Shown here one piece after another: positions 48,311 to 62,010 of a stretch of DNA of 64,000 bases; the first letter of the stretch is position 1, and each line of letters begins with the position of its first letter. A program made the position numbers and the translations under genes. Origin of the DNA: Sphagnum magellanicum (lineage: Eukaryota > Streptophyta > Sphagnopsida > Sphagnales > Sphagnaceae). The notes below the pieces were generated by a model. It saw only the letters and a program-made list of their open reading frames with translations, did no database searches and had not been told where the DNA came from. The stretch is from the NCBI GenBank assembly GCA_021904315.1, contig CM038912.1:16269061-16333060 (forward strand), given 5' to 3'.

Positions 48311-50270
48311 AAATGAGTTATGTGCATTGGTTATTATTATTTTGATGCTGTTTGGGTTTAGGGTTTAGGTAGGGTAGAATAGATAATGTACAAAAACTTC
48401 ATAGGATCTTTCTATTCTTTCTGTTCATCTTGTCATATTATCTTTTTTTTCCAGCAATGGTCCTGCAAAGTAAGATCTCTTGTCTGGAGCTTCATGTTCT
48501 GACTTATTCTGTACTTTACAAAATGTGCTAGCTACACCTGTGATTCTACTCCTCAGGGTTTGAATACAGCCTTGCTTTCTTTTATTTTTGTTTCATTTAC
48601 ATATCCAGGGCCTGCCTGCCTGCCTGCCACTATTTCTTTCAGGCTTTTGTTCCTTGTAAAATATGTCTTTTTCAGGTTAGCCATGATGAGTGGATGCAGA
48701 CAGCTGGGATGAGTCTGTCCAGTTTTTCCTGTCCATGAGAAAAATGCTTAGTTAGCCTTTGAGGTTCCAATCTTGCCAAGCTTATCAAGATTTACAGAAT
48801 TAGGTTTTTGAGTGTTTGGCACATGTGGGCTCCTATTTCATACTCATTTTGAGAGGGATTGAGACCAATGTTGGCTGGTTCCAGGTTGTAGACCAGGAAC
48901 TTCTGGGTGACCAGACCTGGAGGATCAGTATATTGCTGAAACGGGGACAGCAAATTGGACACTGGTGGTATGAGGCTTTGAGGCTGATGCTAGTGCTGCA
49001 ACTGGAACTAAAGCTGGACCACACAGATGTCCACTGCTTGGACCAGAACCAGATTTTTCTTTACATAAGGTGGTTGAGTTCTCTACACACTCAATAAATA
49101 TATTTTTTGAAAATGTAGCAGCTAACTAAGATGTACCTTTTAGTCATGTGGCGACTTCTAGTTGATGGTGCAACAATAATAATATGACACAAATTGTGAT
49201 AGTGGGTTATGTGCAGAATATGTGGAAGCAGACTTCAGACCCAGTTCAAAACTGGATCAAGTGTTTTTCTGTGGGAAAAAGACTGGAATCAGAGGTTCAA
49301 TAACTTAAAAGAGAAATACTCCAAACCTGCACTAGAGGTTCTATCAAATAAAAACAATTAATTGCAAACACGACCAAAGGTTCCTTTCAAATTTTAAAAC
49401 TAGCAGGGACCCAGAAGTGAAGGTTACCTTTTGACAGCAAAGAAAGAGCTGGACAGTGGTTGAAATGTTTTGGAGGTTGCAAAAGAATTTTTTCTGATGT
49501 GAACCGCATGTGGTGTGATCCAGAGCCTGTTTTTTACATTGCAATATTGTCTTTTGGAGACGGGCTTCAGATGGTTGTCATGTTTGCACTTCTTAGTTTG
49601 TCACGTAAGTAACCTACCTTTGCTTTGATTGATCTGATAAGTTTAACTTTGGAAGTCTTGTAAGATATATTGGATACAGTTCTAATTTCATTTCTCCATT
49701 TGGAAGGTTGCATATTTGTTTATATAGTCTTATCAAACTTATCCTCAAAAGCTTGTTCCTCCTTTGTAAAAGGATACTATTGACCTTTTCTATTAGCTAT
49801 GTCTCTTCACTGGTAGCAACCACCACAACCGATTTTGCATGTTGCTTTCATGACTACTTAGGATGCATGGAGAAGGCAAAACCCTAAACCAACAATATCT
49901 ACTTCCACTATTATTTCTTCCATTTTTTTTTATTCTGGTCTTAAGGTTACTTGCAGCATTCCACCTTTCTAAACATTCTGTGGTTGAATAATATATCTAA
50001 TTTTCACGATCGCTAAATCTTTACCGTTGTTTTATGCTTTATCCCAATAACATGCCAAATCAACAAGGCATCCATTTCAATAAGAGTTTATCAATATTTA
50101 ACCCAAGAAGCCAATACCCATTTTGAGGAACATTAATGGTTTGATATAACGACCGACAATATTTATAAGCCCTAATAAACATTAATTTAGGCAAAAGAAT
50201 AATTGATAAAGATCTTCTATTAATTATTTAATTGATTCTTGAATGTCAATTGTTTATATTGCCTTCAAAT
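48311..50270. other. TAF1 3' UTR and flank, no further gene seen
   Basis: The first several hundred bases after the stop codon keep exon-like base composition and include a short TGCC tandem near 48612-48627. Composition turns AT-rich after about 49100. No recognised coding sequence occurs on either strand. Confidence 0.55.
49093..49098 (+). terminator. Candidate poly(A) signal of TAF1
   Basis: AATAAA lies 783 bp after the TAF1 stop codon, followed by a T-rich stretch. It would give a long 3' UTR. Plant poly(A) signals are degenerate, so earlier sites (for example TTGTAAAATATG near 48655) are also possible. Confidence 0.35.
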
Positions 50271-50279
50271 AATGTTCCA

Positions 50280-51430
50280 TATTTTGATTCCAACATGAAT
50301 TTGAACAATACTTAGTTCTTGCACAACTTCCGGTAATTCATGGAATCAATTCAAAGATCAATTCCATTTATTCCTTTTTTTTGGTTTATTCCTTGCAGTT
50401 TGTATGAAATTAGCATGTGCCCAACCATAGTGACAATTTTTGTCTCAATAATTCCTTGGCTTTTTTTCATAATCATCATAATCTCTTTTTAAATTCCTAT
50501 GTCTGGATTGTTTTTTTTAACATTTTGTCTACAAACTAGCCTTTTTTACATTCCTCGTATGTGAATAGATTTGCAAATGATAACAATCTATAGGGTCCTT
50601 GTATATTCAAGGATGTTATTGTTGGTTTGCCCATTTATGACTTGTAGGTTCCCATATAAAAACCTTTCTTCACAATTTTCTTTAATTGGGGTCCTATAAA
50701 TTAGTAAATTTTAACCAACAAAATCCTAAATCGTATTGATGTAATTCCATCCACCCTTGTCCAAAATTTGGACATATTGAAATTTTCATTTTCATTTTAA
50801 TGATGGCAAATGGCAAATCATCTTCAAAAAATCAATTTGTTGATATATTTCATTACCACAAGTGCAACCAAAAAAAAATCTCTTCGTTATAACTATTTTC
50901 TACTTAAAGAAGATCATGTGGCATCCATTTTTTAACAATTCAATTAATATTGGTTTTCTCACATTCACTCCGATCATTCATACAAATGAAATGATAACTT
51001 GTTAATATCTAATCAATTCTAGTGAAAGTTAGAAAGCACACAAAAATTGGAAATTATTTCTCAACGTTTGTTAATTGGGATACGTCAATGTTTAAAGTGT
51101 AGTCTTTTAGATTTCACACCATTGTATTACAATGAAAATTATTTAAACTAATCTCTTGGATGCTTAGTGGAATTGGTGAAGAAAACCAAAGCAATCATCA
51201 TGTTTAGGTTGATTTTTTGGTGTTAACAAAAACTCTTTAAATGTCCAACCATTTTTGCAATGTTTTTTTGAGTGGCATGTTAGCCTCTTCTAAAAGAATA
51301 GTTAATTGATTCCAAGAGGAAGCAGTGCATGTTCGTAGTAGCCGTTTAATCTTGGGATTTTGATTTCCCTTTGCCTAAACCATTTTGCAATAAATTGCTC
51401 CCAATGAGAAAACAATTGTTGGAAACAAAG
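50280..51430 (-). pseudogene. Decayed coding-like stretch, family not recognised
   Basis: On the minus strand successive frames give text with protein-like composition. Near 51400-51320 is HWEQFIAKWFRQREIKIPR followed by LNGYYEHALLPLGIN. Near 51250-51190 is TFKEFLLTPKNQPKHDD. Around 50780-50560 are PNFGQGWMELHQYDLG and DPIDCYHLQIYSHTRNVKKA. The frames are interrupted by stops, mostly where Gln, Glu or Trp codons would fit, and by shifts. I do not recognise the family. It could be a relic of a transposon ORF or of a host gene. Confidence 0.35.
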
Positions 51431-52453
51431 ATACAAGTTTTGCACCTATGTTTGTGAGAACTTTTATTATTTTTGTATTGTCTTTCTTGGTACAAATGTA
51501 TCATTTTGTTTTTTTTCCTATTTATTAAAAATAATTATATAACAAAAAATTATGATGACACATTCAACTCCACTTTTTCCATGAAGTTGGTTAAATGAAA
51601 GAATCAATTCTCCCAACATGGTCACCAAATGTTGATGATAATTTTTACCACATCTTTTAAGGAATTGTCATCATTGAATTCTTGCCCATCCCATTATCCC
51701 AAACACCATGTGTTGGGGTAACCAAAGGAACCTTCAATTTTGGAGATGATTATTATACCTTGGTATTGTACTACAACTACTCATATAAGCCATTCCACAC
51801 TCATTTTATTATATGGATTTACTTACTACTATATGATGTGACCTCCATTATCATGTTCCTTGAGTGTTTTTCACTATCATTCAATGAAATGGTTTCTATT
51901 GATCTATTGTTAGTAAACAAACATGTCAACCATATCCATTGCATACACATAGATGCACAGAAACACACATAAAGTGAGAGAGAAAGTTTTTCCACAATCA
52001 AAAGAATTGTGTATTTTCATGATATTTCCCCCAAGTTCATTACAACAATCTTTTACATATTCCTCACCTTCTAAGTGGTTACACTTAACAATTCATAATG
52101 TTTGGCAATATGTGTTTGACTTATATTAATTTGGTTAGCTACTTCTATCATGTTGATTAGACATATTCCAGTTAGTTTCCATATCGACTATTTCCCTTGT
52201 TCCATGGCTCCTTTCAACTATCCATTATTGACAACTATTTTATTAGGTACCATTTTATCAGTTAACCAAATTTTTTATATTGCCATCACCATTTCCTAAC
52301 AACAAGGAAGAATAAGGGTCCAACATATGGAGTCTTCTTTTTACTAAGTAAACCAAAATTTTAAAAGTTATCCCAAGTCTACATCAAACAATATAAAATT
52401 TACGATCTTTTTTGTTTGGGAATGCACTAACATCCATGCCAATTGCATGATAT

Positions 52454-54767
52454 CACTATGAGAAATCATGTATGTGGCAACTAGCAATAGAAAAAAAAAA
52501 AAGACAAAAATGCAACCCATATATTTGCAATTATATGCAACAATATGTTATTTACAACTAGTTTTGGTTGTTTGTGCAACTATTTACTATTTTTGGTCAT
52601 ACATGCAACTGCGTTGCAATTTTTATTTTTTTCATCCTTTTGTATGGACAACATCTAATAACATTTTCATCCAAGAATAACCATGTATGACCCATTAATT
52701 GTAATAGTGACCAAAATTAGTTGCACCATTGTGAGGTGGACCTAAACCCTTAAGGTATAAATTCTAAGGTGTAGTAGGATATATATATAATGCATAGGGG
52801 CATGTATATGGACGATTGTATTTAAGAAATAAATTAAGGATATTTTAATGTGTATAGTAAATATACGTACAAGGAGAAAAGTAGATTAAGATATTTAATT
52901 TTGCCTAACCTAGGTACCTAGCTAGTTAATTAATAGTTGTTAGTACATGCATCTAGGTTGCAATTAGGTTCCAACTAAATATTTATTTCGTATCTTTTAT
53001 CTTTGCTTTCAAGTTTATAAATTATATGAGCATATGCACTAGAACATTGAAAATACACAAAGAACATAAAAAATCAAGTGTCATTTGGGATGAGTTAATC
53101 AAATAGGCTTGACCTTTAAAGGCCAAACGTGAAATAAAATAAGATTTAAAAACCTAACCTACTTCTTAACCTAGGCCTACTTAACTACCTACTTAGCCTA
53201 GACATACCTACTTAGCATAGGTAGACCTAAGTAAATAGGCCAACCTATTAACCTACGTAGGTGGATTAAACCTATATAGGTACTTTAAGCCTCCTTAAAC
53301 CACCTATAAATTGTCACATGTCACCTTGTAATTTGATAAAAGATTAACCTACAAATTTTCGTGTCTTCTTGTAATGCAATAACATAATAATGTACAAATT
53401 GCCACATGTCACCTTGTAATTCAATCAAAAATTAGCATACAAATTGCCATGTGTCATCCTTTAATTTGTTAAAGATTACACCTCATTAGTTTAGGCTAGG
53501 CCTCCCTAGGTTAATAAACATCCCACATGTCATATTGAGATTTTTTGTTAATTGTACACATCCAACACAATGTAAGGTCTAACCAATTGAAGCACATGTT
53601 AGTTGCATGGCAATCACACAAACCATATGTTTCACATACAATTGAGAATCTATATGTTCACTTCATTCATCATTTGTAATTAAGGACACATGCAAATTGT
53701 CCAAAATGACTAAAGGATTTTTAGTTGCATATGATGCAAGCAATTAGAAAATAGTAACATAGGCTAGTCATAAAAATCCATTTTTCTTTTAATGTAGATT
53801 ATTTTACCACTAAAGTTCTAAAACAACCAATATACAATTATGCTACAATTGTGTAATGGAAATATGGGGAATTAAAAAATAAAATGCATATTCAAAAAAT
53901 CAAGGAGTTATAATATCATTTTAAGATAGATATCTATGCAATAGAATGTAAACATTGTAAATGTGGTTGTAATCAACCACGTTTGATTTTGTTGACAAGT
54001 TGCATTTTAGTAGCATGTGAGAATTACATCACAACTAAGGTAAAGGTAACTCCCAAGCAGTGATTTTTTTGCAACTAATGTGCAACCTTGACACATACGA
54101 TCATGTCATGTGTTGTCACGAACACCATTTTCACATGATGAATGGAGTTCATTCATATGGATGTTCATCCATGATTCATAGTTAATTCCTAGTCCATTTC
54201 TAATCATGAAAAATTAGGTTTATTGATCGATGAATAAAAATTCACACAAACATTATGTTCATCAATGGATGAACTTGCTTAATAGTTATTTCATAATAGT
54301 CACCTAATTGCCATTTGCAAATTGGATACATTGCAATTACACACAAGTACTACCATGTGCCAATGTGAGTTGTCACATAGTTGCCAATTAGTTATAGTCA
54401 TTAATGTGTTTCCATCGCACCCACAATCGCAAAGGAGTTGCAATGGAAATCAAAAGAATTCATCATTAATGGATGGATAAAGAACAACATTAGCATGATG
54501 TTACAATAATATTTATAAATTGGTTGCATTGGAATTGCACAATAATTGTTTTTGCATAGTTACAATTGAGTTGCACAAGTTGCATACATATATGGTTTCA
54601 CATATGATGAGTTGTGTCCATAGCAACTCGTGTAACTTGTCCGATATCACTGATGTTGTAAACATACATTGAATTGCAATGAAGTTACAAGTGGTCATTA
54701 CAATTCAAAAACCCAATTGCAAGGCTACTTGCAAGGCTCATTGTAAAACACTTTATTTCTCATAATG
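52454..54767. mobile_element. CACTA-type (EnSpm-like) non-autonomous DNA transposon
   Basis: The left end is CACTATGAGAAAT (52454-52466). The right end (54755-54767) is ATTTCTCATAATG, whose reverse complement CATTATGAGAAAT matches at 12 of 13 positions. The element is flanked by TAT at 52451-52453 and 54768-54770, the 3-bp target duplication typical of CACTA elements. Both ends are packed with TTGCAA, GCAACTA and TAGTTGCA words in both orientations, as expected for subterminal transposase-binding repeats. At 2314 bp with no transposase motifs it is non-autonomous. Its interior resembles 13095-13949. Confidence 0.75.
53305..53480. repeat. Imperfect tandem repeat inside the CACTA-type element
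   Basis: Three to four imperfect units of about 50-60 bp share ACAAATTGCCACATGTCACC and TTGTAATT. The CCACATGTCA word also recurs at 13440-13800 and 28890-29190, linking these regions. Confidence 0.6.
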
Positions 54768-54877
54768 TATATAATTAGGCCAAACCCACATTTGCAATGA
54801 TTCCAAGTTGAATTTGAATCCACGAATAGCTTTGATTTCACAACTCAATTTGCTATTTTTGTTGAACCTTTCATAGT

Positions 54878-55130
54878 GCTCCATCAAACATTGTCTTTGG
54901 GTTTCCTTCAACCATCTTCTTCACAAACTCCAAAGGTGTTACACATTGTTGAATAATTAATCTATGTTTTGCAAACCTTGCCATACCCATATTGGAAAAA
55001 TCAACATCAAAAGCACAACATTTGTCAAACTAGGCACCCAAAATGTTTTCTACCCTTTTTCCATGCATATAATGGCCTTGCTTTTGTTGTTTCCAAAATT
55101 TATTGTTAACATCTACCACCTTTTCACGTT
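54878..55130 (-). pseudogene. Decayed coding-like stretch, family not recognised
   Basis: On the minus strand a frame reads VVDVNNKFWKQQKQGHYMHG, KRVENILGA, a stop, and then about 50 open codons including FDKCCAFDVDFSNMGMARFA and TPLEFVKKMVEGNPKTMFDG. The amino-acid mix looks protein-derived rather than random AT-rich DNA. The last block faintly recalls FAR1/MULE-type sequence, but I do not regard that as identification. There is no usable start. Confidence 0.3.
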
Positions 55131-57640
55131 TTCACGAAGTTCAATAACATCAAAAGCATATGTGGAACCCTTCAAAATTGGATGCACAATGATAGCCCAC
55201 TATATGTCATGCTACATAAATAAAACCTTTCACATTCACATTCATCCAATTTAAGAATTAATGCACTAAATGGTTGGTGTCCAAAATGGCACAAGATAAC
55301 TTTTAAGAATATAGACTTCATCTTCTGAGCTTGTATTGTTCAATCTTAGTAGCTTGATGGCTTGTGTATGTGGAGTCCAAGAATGTTAATAGTGTCACTT
55401 CCAAAAATTTATTGCAGTTGCAACCTTCTTACACACCCTTCATTGGGTCAATTTTTTCTTTGCAACCAATCATTGTTCCTTATAAAAATTGACAAAAGAA
55501 GTGGATCCAAAAGCACAACCTTCTTTTAGAGGGTATTTGGACAATGTTGAACAAACATATTGGCCTAATATACATGTATATGAACTTTGCCTAGAAACCA
55601 AATATGGTTCCCGAGCAAAAAAATTGGGCAACAATTGCATAAACATGAAAAGTAAAAATATTATAGTAACCAAAATAATTCAAGTCAAACAAAGACATCC
55701 CCCTTAAATTTGAATCTTGGAACATCCCACAATTAATCCAAGGTTCCAAACATTGACTACATAAAACAACCAAAGTCTCCAAACTACATAAAAGGAACCA
55801 CATAAGAGGGAGTGAACTAAACAAAATGACATAAAGAAATGAGGGGAGGCCTTTATATAGTCTCCATGGACTTAGCAATGTGAACATAGTGGTTGCCTGG
55901 CAAAATGTGGTCCAAATAAAAAGGGCATGATTCTTTTATTGAACTTAGTTGCAACATTTGATGTGAAACCCTACACCCTAAACAAAGTTCATGATCAATT
56001 TGGTTGATTGAATGATCTACAACTGTGCTAATTGATTAAAAGCAAACCAAATTTTAAGTGCAAATTTATTTGCTACCAAAATTCAACAAAATTTCCATTG
56101 GAAAATTAAATTTGTGATCAAATCTTAAATCACAAGTCAACAAAATATCATTCAATTTAAAGAAGCTTTTGGTTGGAACCCATGGTGATCAAAATGCAAT
56201 TGTTAGTGTATTGCAATGGGATGGATTATAAATTTAATCACAAATTATTTCTAACCAAGCTTGGCAAAGTGGCCAAATATAAGCCATGGAAATTACAAAT
56301 ATTACTGAATAAGTGCAACCAAATTCAAGCACAAGTGATAAGTGACTAAAACAATTTCAAATAAAATACTTAATCATGACTCATGGCATCTAGCCATATG
56401 TGTTTTGGGACATGTTCAATTGTGATCATCGACAATTGCTTGGGATTAAAAAACATGGAATTTGCAACAAACTTTATAACCAATTCTTTGTTCATGCAAT
56501 TTTTGGTATTTCCCATGTCTTAGATTTAAATATATTATTTTGGATTGGCATATATAGTCCCATGGCAAGTTCGACATTGATTATATTCTTTTTAGAAATG
56601 TTGAATTTTTTCCCAAAACAATTGATTTTTCAAAGAACAAAATTTTGTAAAGGAAACTACATAATATTTTGAAATATTTTATTTTCAAAGTGGAATGTTA
56701 AAAAATAAAGTAATTATTTGACACTAAAATGTTGAACTTTCCATGGTCTTACAAGACATAAATGATGATGTTATTACCCAAAAATGAAATTTCCAAAAAA
56801 ATACTTTACAAAATTAGGGAATCCAAAATACATTCATGATGCTCATCAAAATTTCAGTTTTTCCAAATGAAAAAAAATTAAATGTAGAAATAAAAATATA
56901 CTAAACATGCAAATGAATATGAGCCATGAAACATGAAAAAAAAAAAACAAAATGCAACAAACGTATAAATGATAAAGCTTTTAAAATATTATTAAAAAAT
57001 GTGATATGAAAATAAACATGAATTGTGATAAATAAATAAAATAGAGTGACTATTGTTGTACAAGGTTAAAAGTGGGGTATAATGAATTGGTAGTTCATGT
57101 TAAAACACACATAGGTAGTTCTAAAAAATAATGTGATAAATTGATTAGTTGTTCACTCCTTTTTTCAATGGGCATGGTGCACAAAATTTATTTAAAAGAA
57201 CTAGTGACAATCCTTTAAAATGTTTTTGAGTATTTTATATGATATACGCATTATATTCATTTAAAACTTATCCATATGCTTTAATCATACTTTAGAAAAA
57301 TAATTATATGAATGGATTGGACATTTTAATCATTCAATGAGTTTATGATTAAGGACCTTATAAACAAATATCAAGTACAATTTTTATGGCGTGTCGTACC
57401 ATGAATGTACCCACAAATCAAAATCAAAAGTATCAAACATTTAAGGTTGCATTTTTTGCTTATTTATTTTTGGGTCAACAAGGATTTATGCCCGAAAAAT
57501 ATTTTTAATTAAAAAAATTTCAAGCAATAAATGATAATCTATTATTTAGATTTTTCTAGATTCTATAGTTTCAAGCAACCCACACACACACACACACATA
57601 TTTATGCATGTATTTGTCTATGTTTGCATGTAATTCAAAA
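55131..57640. other. AT-rich intergenic DNA, no gene seen
   Basis: No recognised motif occurs in any frame, including the overlapping frames near 55470-55890. A CA microsatellite lies at 57581-57598. Confidence 0.6.
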
Positions 57641-60203
57641 AAATAACATACGTCTTTTCATGTCCATGTAGATGGTGAGGGAAAAAGAATGATGTAGTTT
57701 TTAATTATGTTTCATTTAATCTTATGCAATTATTGTGATAGTTTCAAATATAAAAGTTTTGGGTAATTCAACAATAATTTAATAATTTGATGCATCATTG
57801 TAAATGAAATTTGGAGAGTAACATCAACCACTTACAATATTGAAATTGCAACTTGGGAAATGCATATAAGTTTTACTTTGTTCATATATTAAATTTGAAA
57901 TATATAAGATGCATGGACTTAATTGTTCACACAAGTCTTTCATTTCTTGAGGGTAAAAATGAACATAACATTTTGCTAAGACATTTGAAATGAATATTCA
58001 AGAAATAAAAATTAAATTAAAGTGAAGCAAATAAAAGTGCCGTAACATTGTAATTCAAATAATTATAAACCTCCATTTATCTTACCATTTTTTCTTGCCT
58101 CTTTTGCACAGTTTCAAAATGAAGCTTCAATTGAAATTTAAGGATTTATTTAAATATTAAGGTACATTATGTAAATCCAAATTTTTTTCCTTGGCCACAA
58201 GGTTATAATATAATAAGAATTTGTGTTCCACATCATTTCACATTACTAATGACAATTGGTTTTTTTTTCCTTTTCTTATGTTCCCATATGGTTTCCAATA
58301 CTTCATCATTATTTATGTCAATTTCAATTTCAATTTAATTTGAATTAATATAAATATCATGGACACATATTAATTTTCCTTTTCATATCCAGTTGGTGAG
58401 TGGGGAAAATAGTGATATAGTTATTAAAAAAGAGTGAGGTACCTATACAAAAAAATTTGGGAATTGTTTTTGGAATCTACATATGGACAACCATATGATA
58501 AATTCTAAAAAATTACCCAATTCCTCATGGCTCTTGTCATTGGAATATTGAAGTACGTCTATTTGTGCCATTCATACTTACCTTTTCCAAGCTTAACTAC
58601 CTCACTGCTTTCTCCTACCCACCTACATGGATATGAAAAGAAAAAATTACATGTGGCTTTTCATGTCCATGTATATTAAAATAATGCAAACAAGATGGAG
58701 AAATGAAGTTGCAAGATTCCAACTTCACAAGATTTTCTTTCAACCATTTGCAATTTCAAATAACACATGAACAAAACAATCCATGGAGAGACAAGCTACA
58801 AGATTTGAACTTTCACAAATGATGAGGATGGTTTCTTCTTCTTTTGCCTGCCATTTGTGACGCATTCAACATAATCACATGAAGAAAAAAATGGGATGGA
58901 AAAAGTTTACTCCAAGATTTCCAAACCTTCACCAAAAAAATTAATGATTTCAAGTTCAACACAAATGCACAAATTGAAGATCAAATGCATCCCAAATTTA
59001 TATTTCAAATGGCAACTTGCAATTGAATCAAATTTTCTCACATTAAAGTTTGCACATGAAAAAGGATTCAAATGCAAATTGAGCTAATAATCTCACATTT
59101 GACATTTCATGAGGGACATCTTCATATTATCATGTGAAATTTGAAGAAAACATGAGAGGAATTCTGAATTTGTGATTTTACGAAAATTTATGGAAACTAA
59201 CATCAAACTACTAAACGTGATTAACTTTAGCATTCTCACATTAGATTTTTCATGGGAGAAAGGGTGCAAATTGGGTTTAAAATCTCACATTTAGGTCAAA
59301 ACATGTAACAAGGAGCCAAACGGATTACTTTGGAAAAGGATTACAAGTTTTTTTCCCAAAAATAACTTTTACATGCAAATGAATTCTTAAATGAATTTTT
59401 TGGTAACTTGTTCTAAAAAATATTTAAATTTTCCCCAATGCATCAAATTTTTTTGGTTAGTCATTATTGAATAAATATGAATTTTTAAAAGTGTGTAGAT
59501 TTCTTACATATTTAATGTTTCATCTTGAAAAATGATCAAAATTTGAAGTCATCACCAAAAATAAAAATTTCACATAATTTAACTTGATTATACTCTAAGC
59601 TATAACTTTTCTTAATACATCATGTACATTATAACACATTTATATGTGGTAAAGGACTTTTGAAGTTCTGAAATTTTGAAGCAATTTTGAGATATTATTT
59701 GAATTTTTAAAGTTTTAGAATTTCACATTTTAAAAATTATGACTACTTTTTGAGTGTGGCTAATATGTTTTTACTATCTATATTTTGAATGAAAATATTT
59801 TATTTTATGACTCCTTTTAATAGTCCTTTGCAAAATTGACTCCTTTTGGTGCAATAGGTGTACATCTTCAAACATCCTAAATTAAAACCAAAACTTAATA
59901 TTGGATTAAATGAGTTTTTACTCTAAGTTCTTTCACATTTATATGAGTGAAAGAAGACTAACTTGCCACAATTACTATGGTTTCAACTAGTAATGAAAAA
60001 ATAAATGTTTGATTTTGACTAATTATGTCTAACATCTGACACCTTTTTTGGCTCCTTATTACACATTTTCAAAGTGTAATTTTAAAAAAAGAAAAGAAAA
60101 AAGACTCACATGATAAATAACTTGAAAAAATTTAATTATGTTGATAATCTACATGTTCTATGAAAATTTAACATCAAACTATTATATTATGTTTTTTTTA
60201 GTT

Positions 60204-60233
60204 GGGGGGGAGGAGGGGGGGGGGGGGGGAGGG
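60204..60233 (+). repeat. G-rich tract
   Basis: A G run broken by three A residues or so, in otherwise AT-rich DNA. It may form a G-quadruplex; its length is uncertain for sequencing reasons. Confidence 0.9.
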
Positions 60234-60394
60234 TATTGACATTAGTTATAGTTGACATTTGTCTTTATGGGATGGTACATTTATTATCTTTATAAGTTTG
60301 GAATCATTTTATTGCAACATTTTTTTGGTCCATGACTTTTGGATTTGGATTTCAGATAGGACATAATGTATTGGATTCTCATTGTTTTAAATAC

Positions 60395-60512
60395 GAGTGT
60401 AATGCCCTTACTGAAATGGCCAAGTTCCAAACTAAGTAGAATATACCCCCTTCCTTTCCCCCATCTCCCTTTTTTTTTTTTCCCCTTATCTTCCCATATG
60501 ATTCCCAATATC
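60395..60512 (-). repeat. Inverted partner of 63109-63215
   Basis: The reverse complement reads GGGAATCATATGGGAAGATA, a purine-rich run, TTTGGAACTTGGCC and AAGGGCATTACACTCGT. This matches 63109-63215 (GGGAACCTTATGAGGACATA, purine run, TTTGGAACCTTGCC, AAGGGCATTACACTTGT). A partial copy of the first block lies near 58275-58305. Confidence 0.65.
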
Positions 60513-61144
60513 ATAGTACCTTTACCATTCCAATAGTTATTAAATTTTTTTCAATAATTTTTTTTTCAAAATATATTTTTGCAATGCCAAAAGTTCTAAA
60601 TTTTTTTTTGACATTATTATTGATTACTTCCCCTAAAGATTGATGATACAGTGTGCCTAAGGAGTGCAAAATTATTTGGCATTTTTTCTTCCCACACCAA
60701 CTTTAATAATTTCAGAAATTTTTTATTTATATTGCTGAAGTGAAAAAATGAAAAGAAATTTTGTCAAGAAGATGTCAAAATGGTATAAAGTTATGATGGT
60801 AGTTCATCCTTATTTATGCCAAATCTCAAAATTGTGCCTTTTCATGTCCATGTAGATGTAGAAAGGGGTAGATAATATAGACATGAAAACACACATGTTA
60901 ATTTGTTTTTTCATATCCATGTAGGTGGGTAGGGGAAAGGAAAAACATAATTTGGAAGAGGTAGGTTTGGATGGCACGTAAGAACAAAATTCTTATATAC
61001 TAGACAAGTTGCATCTTGATTATAATGAAAGTAACAAATCACACTAAGTTTATTTATATACGTTTTTAAAAATAAAAAAAGCCCATAAGTTTCCATGATG
61101 CCATCATACAAGGAAAAATCCTAATCAACTTCTTAAATATCTAT

Positions 61145-61530
61145 TTGGGTTTTGTGCTATTGCACATTATTGATGACGATCAATTTATGAAAAAAATGAA
61201 TTGATTTTGTGAAAATAAAATTCCATTTGAATTTGACTTTTGAATGACATGGCACGTAACTGGAATTCAATCCAATTCCAATTGAACTAAATTCAATTCA
61301 ACAAGATTCAAATTCAATTGAAGAGAAATGGGATGCAAAATGGTGGAAAAGGTATTGAAAATTTACTTATGAATATGGTGTTGAAAAAAACACTTTACAA
61401 AGACAAATCCAAAAATACATAGTTCCATGCCTCTTTACTTGAAAATGGGCTAAACATATTTTGATTTGGAATTTCCCAAGTGTTGACTTCCTATTAATGA
61501 TTTATGGGACCTAAAGTTATCCTATACATG
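61145..61530 (+). repeat. ~390-bp dispersed direct repeat, copy 1
   Basis: This aligns by eye with 62585-62990 in the same orientation, from TTGGG..TGCTATTGCAC through TTGAATGACAT, the GGTATTGAAAATTT-like block and up to CCTAAAGTTATCCTA at the right end. It is diverged by many substitutions and indels. No coding content was seen. Confidence 0.7.
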
Positions 61531-61972
61531 TATATTAACTTTCAATCATCATCATCACCATCATTGGAATTATGGATTGATATTGAATTTCATCCATGAT
61601 GGGTGGACAAAGGATCATGATTGATGGATCTAATATCTAATATAGATGAAACATGAGCAAAAAGGATAAATTTTGTCAAATATAAATGAAAAACAATAAT
61701 GCACACACTTCATCTATCTATACAATTAATTGGAAATAATGGATGAATAATCTATTATGGATTAAATTTGAAATTTAATGAATGAATTGTTTCCATGGGT
61801 AATGCTTATACAATAGAATAAACCTATTTTTTGACTTTTCTTAGGTGATTAAAAGTGTTGTTTGTGATTATTTTGGAAACAAAAATAGTCACAAATGACA
61901 CTTTTAATTGCTTAAGACAAGTTGCAAAATAAGGTTTTGAAACTAATATTACTACATGAAATTTTTAATGAA

Positions 61973-61975
<3 letters not shown>

Positions 61976-62007
<32 letters not shown>
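61976..62007. repeat. TA microsatellite
   Basis: An uninterrupted TA dinucleotide repeat of about 16 units. Confidence 0.95.
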
Positions 62008-62010
<3 letters not shown>

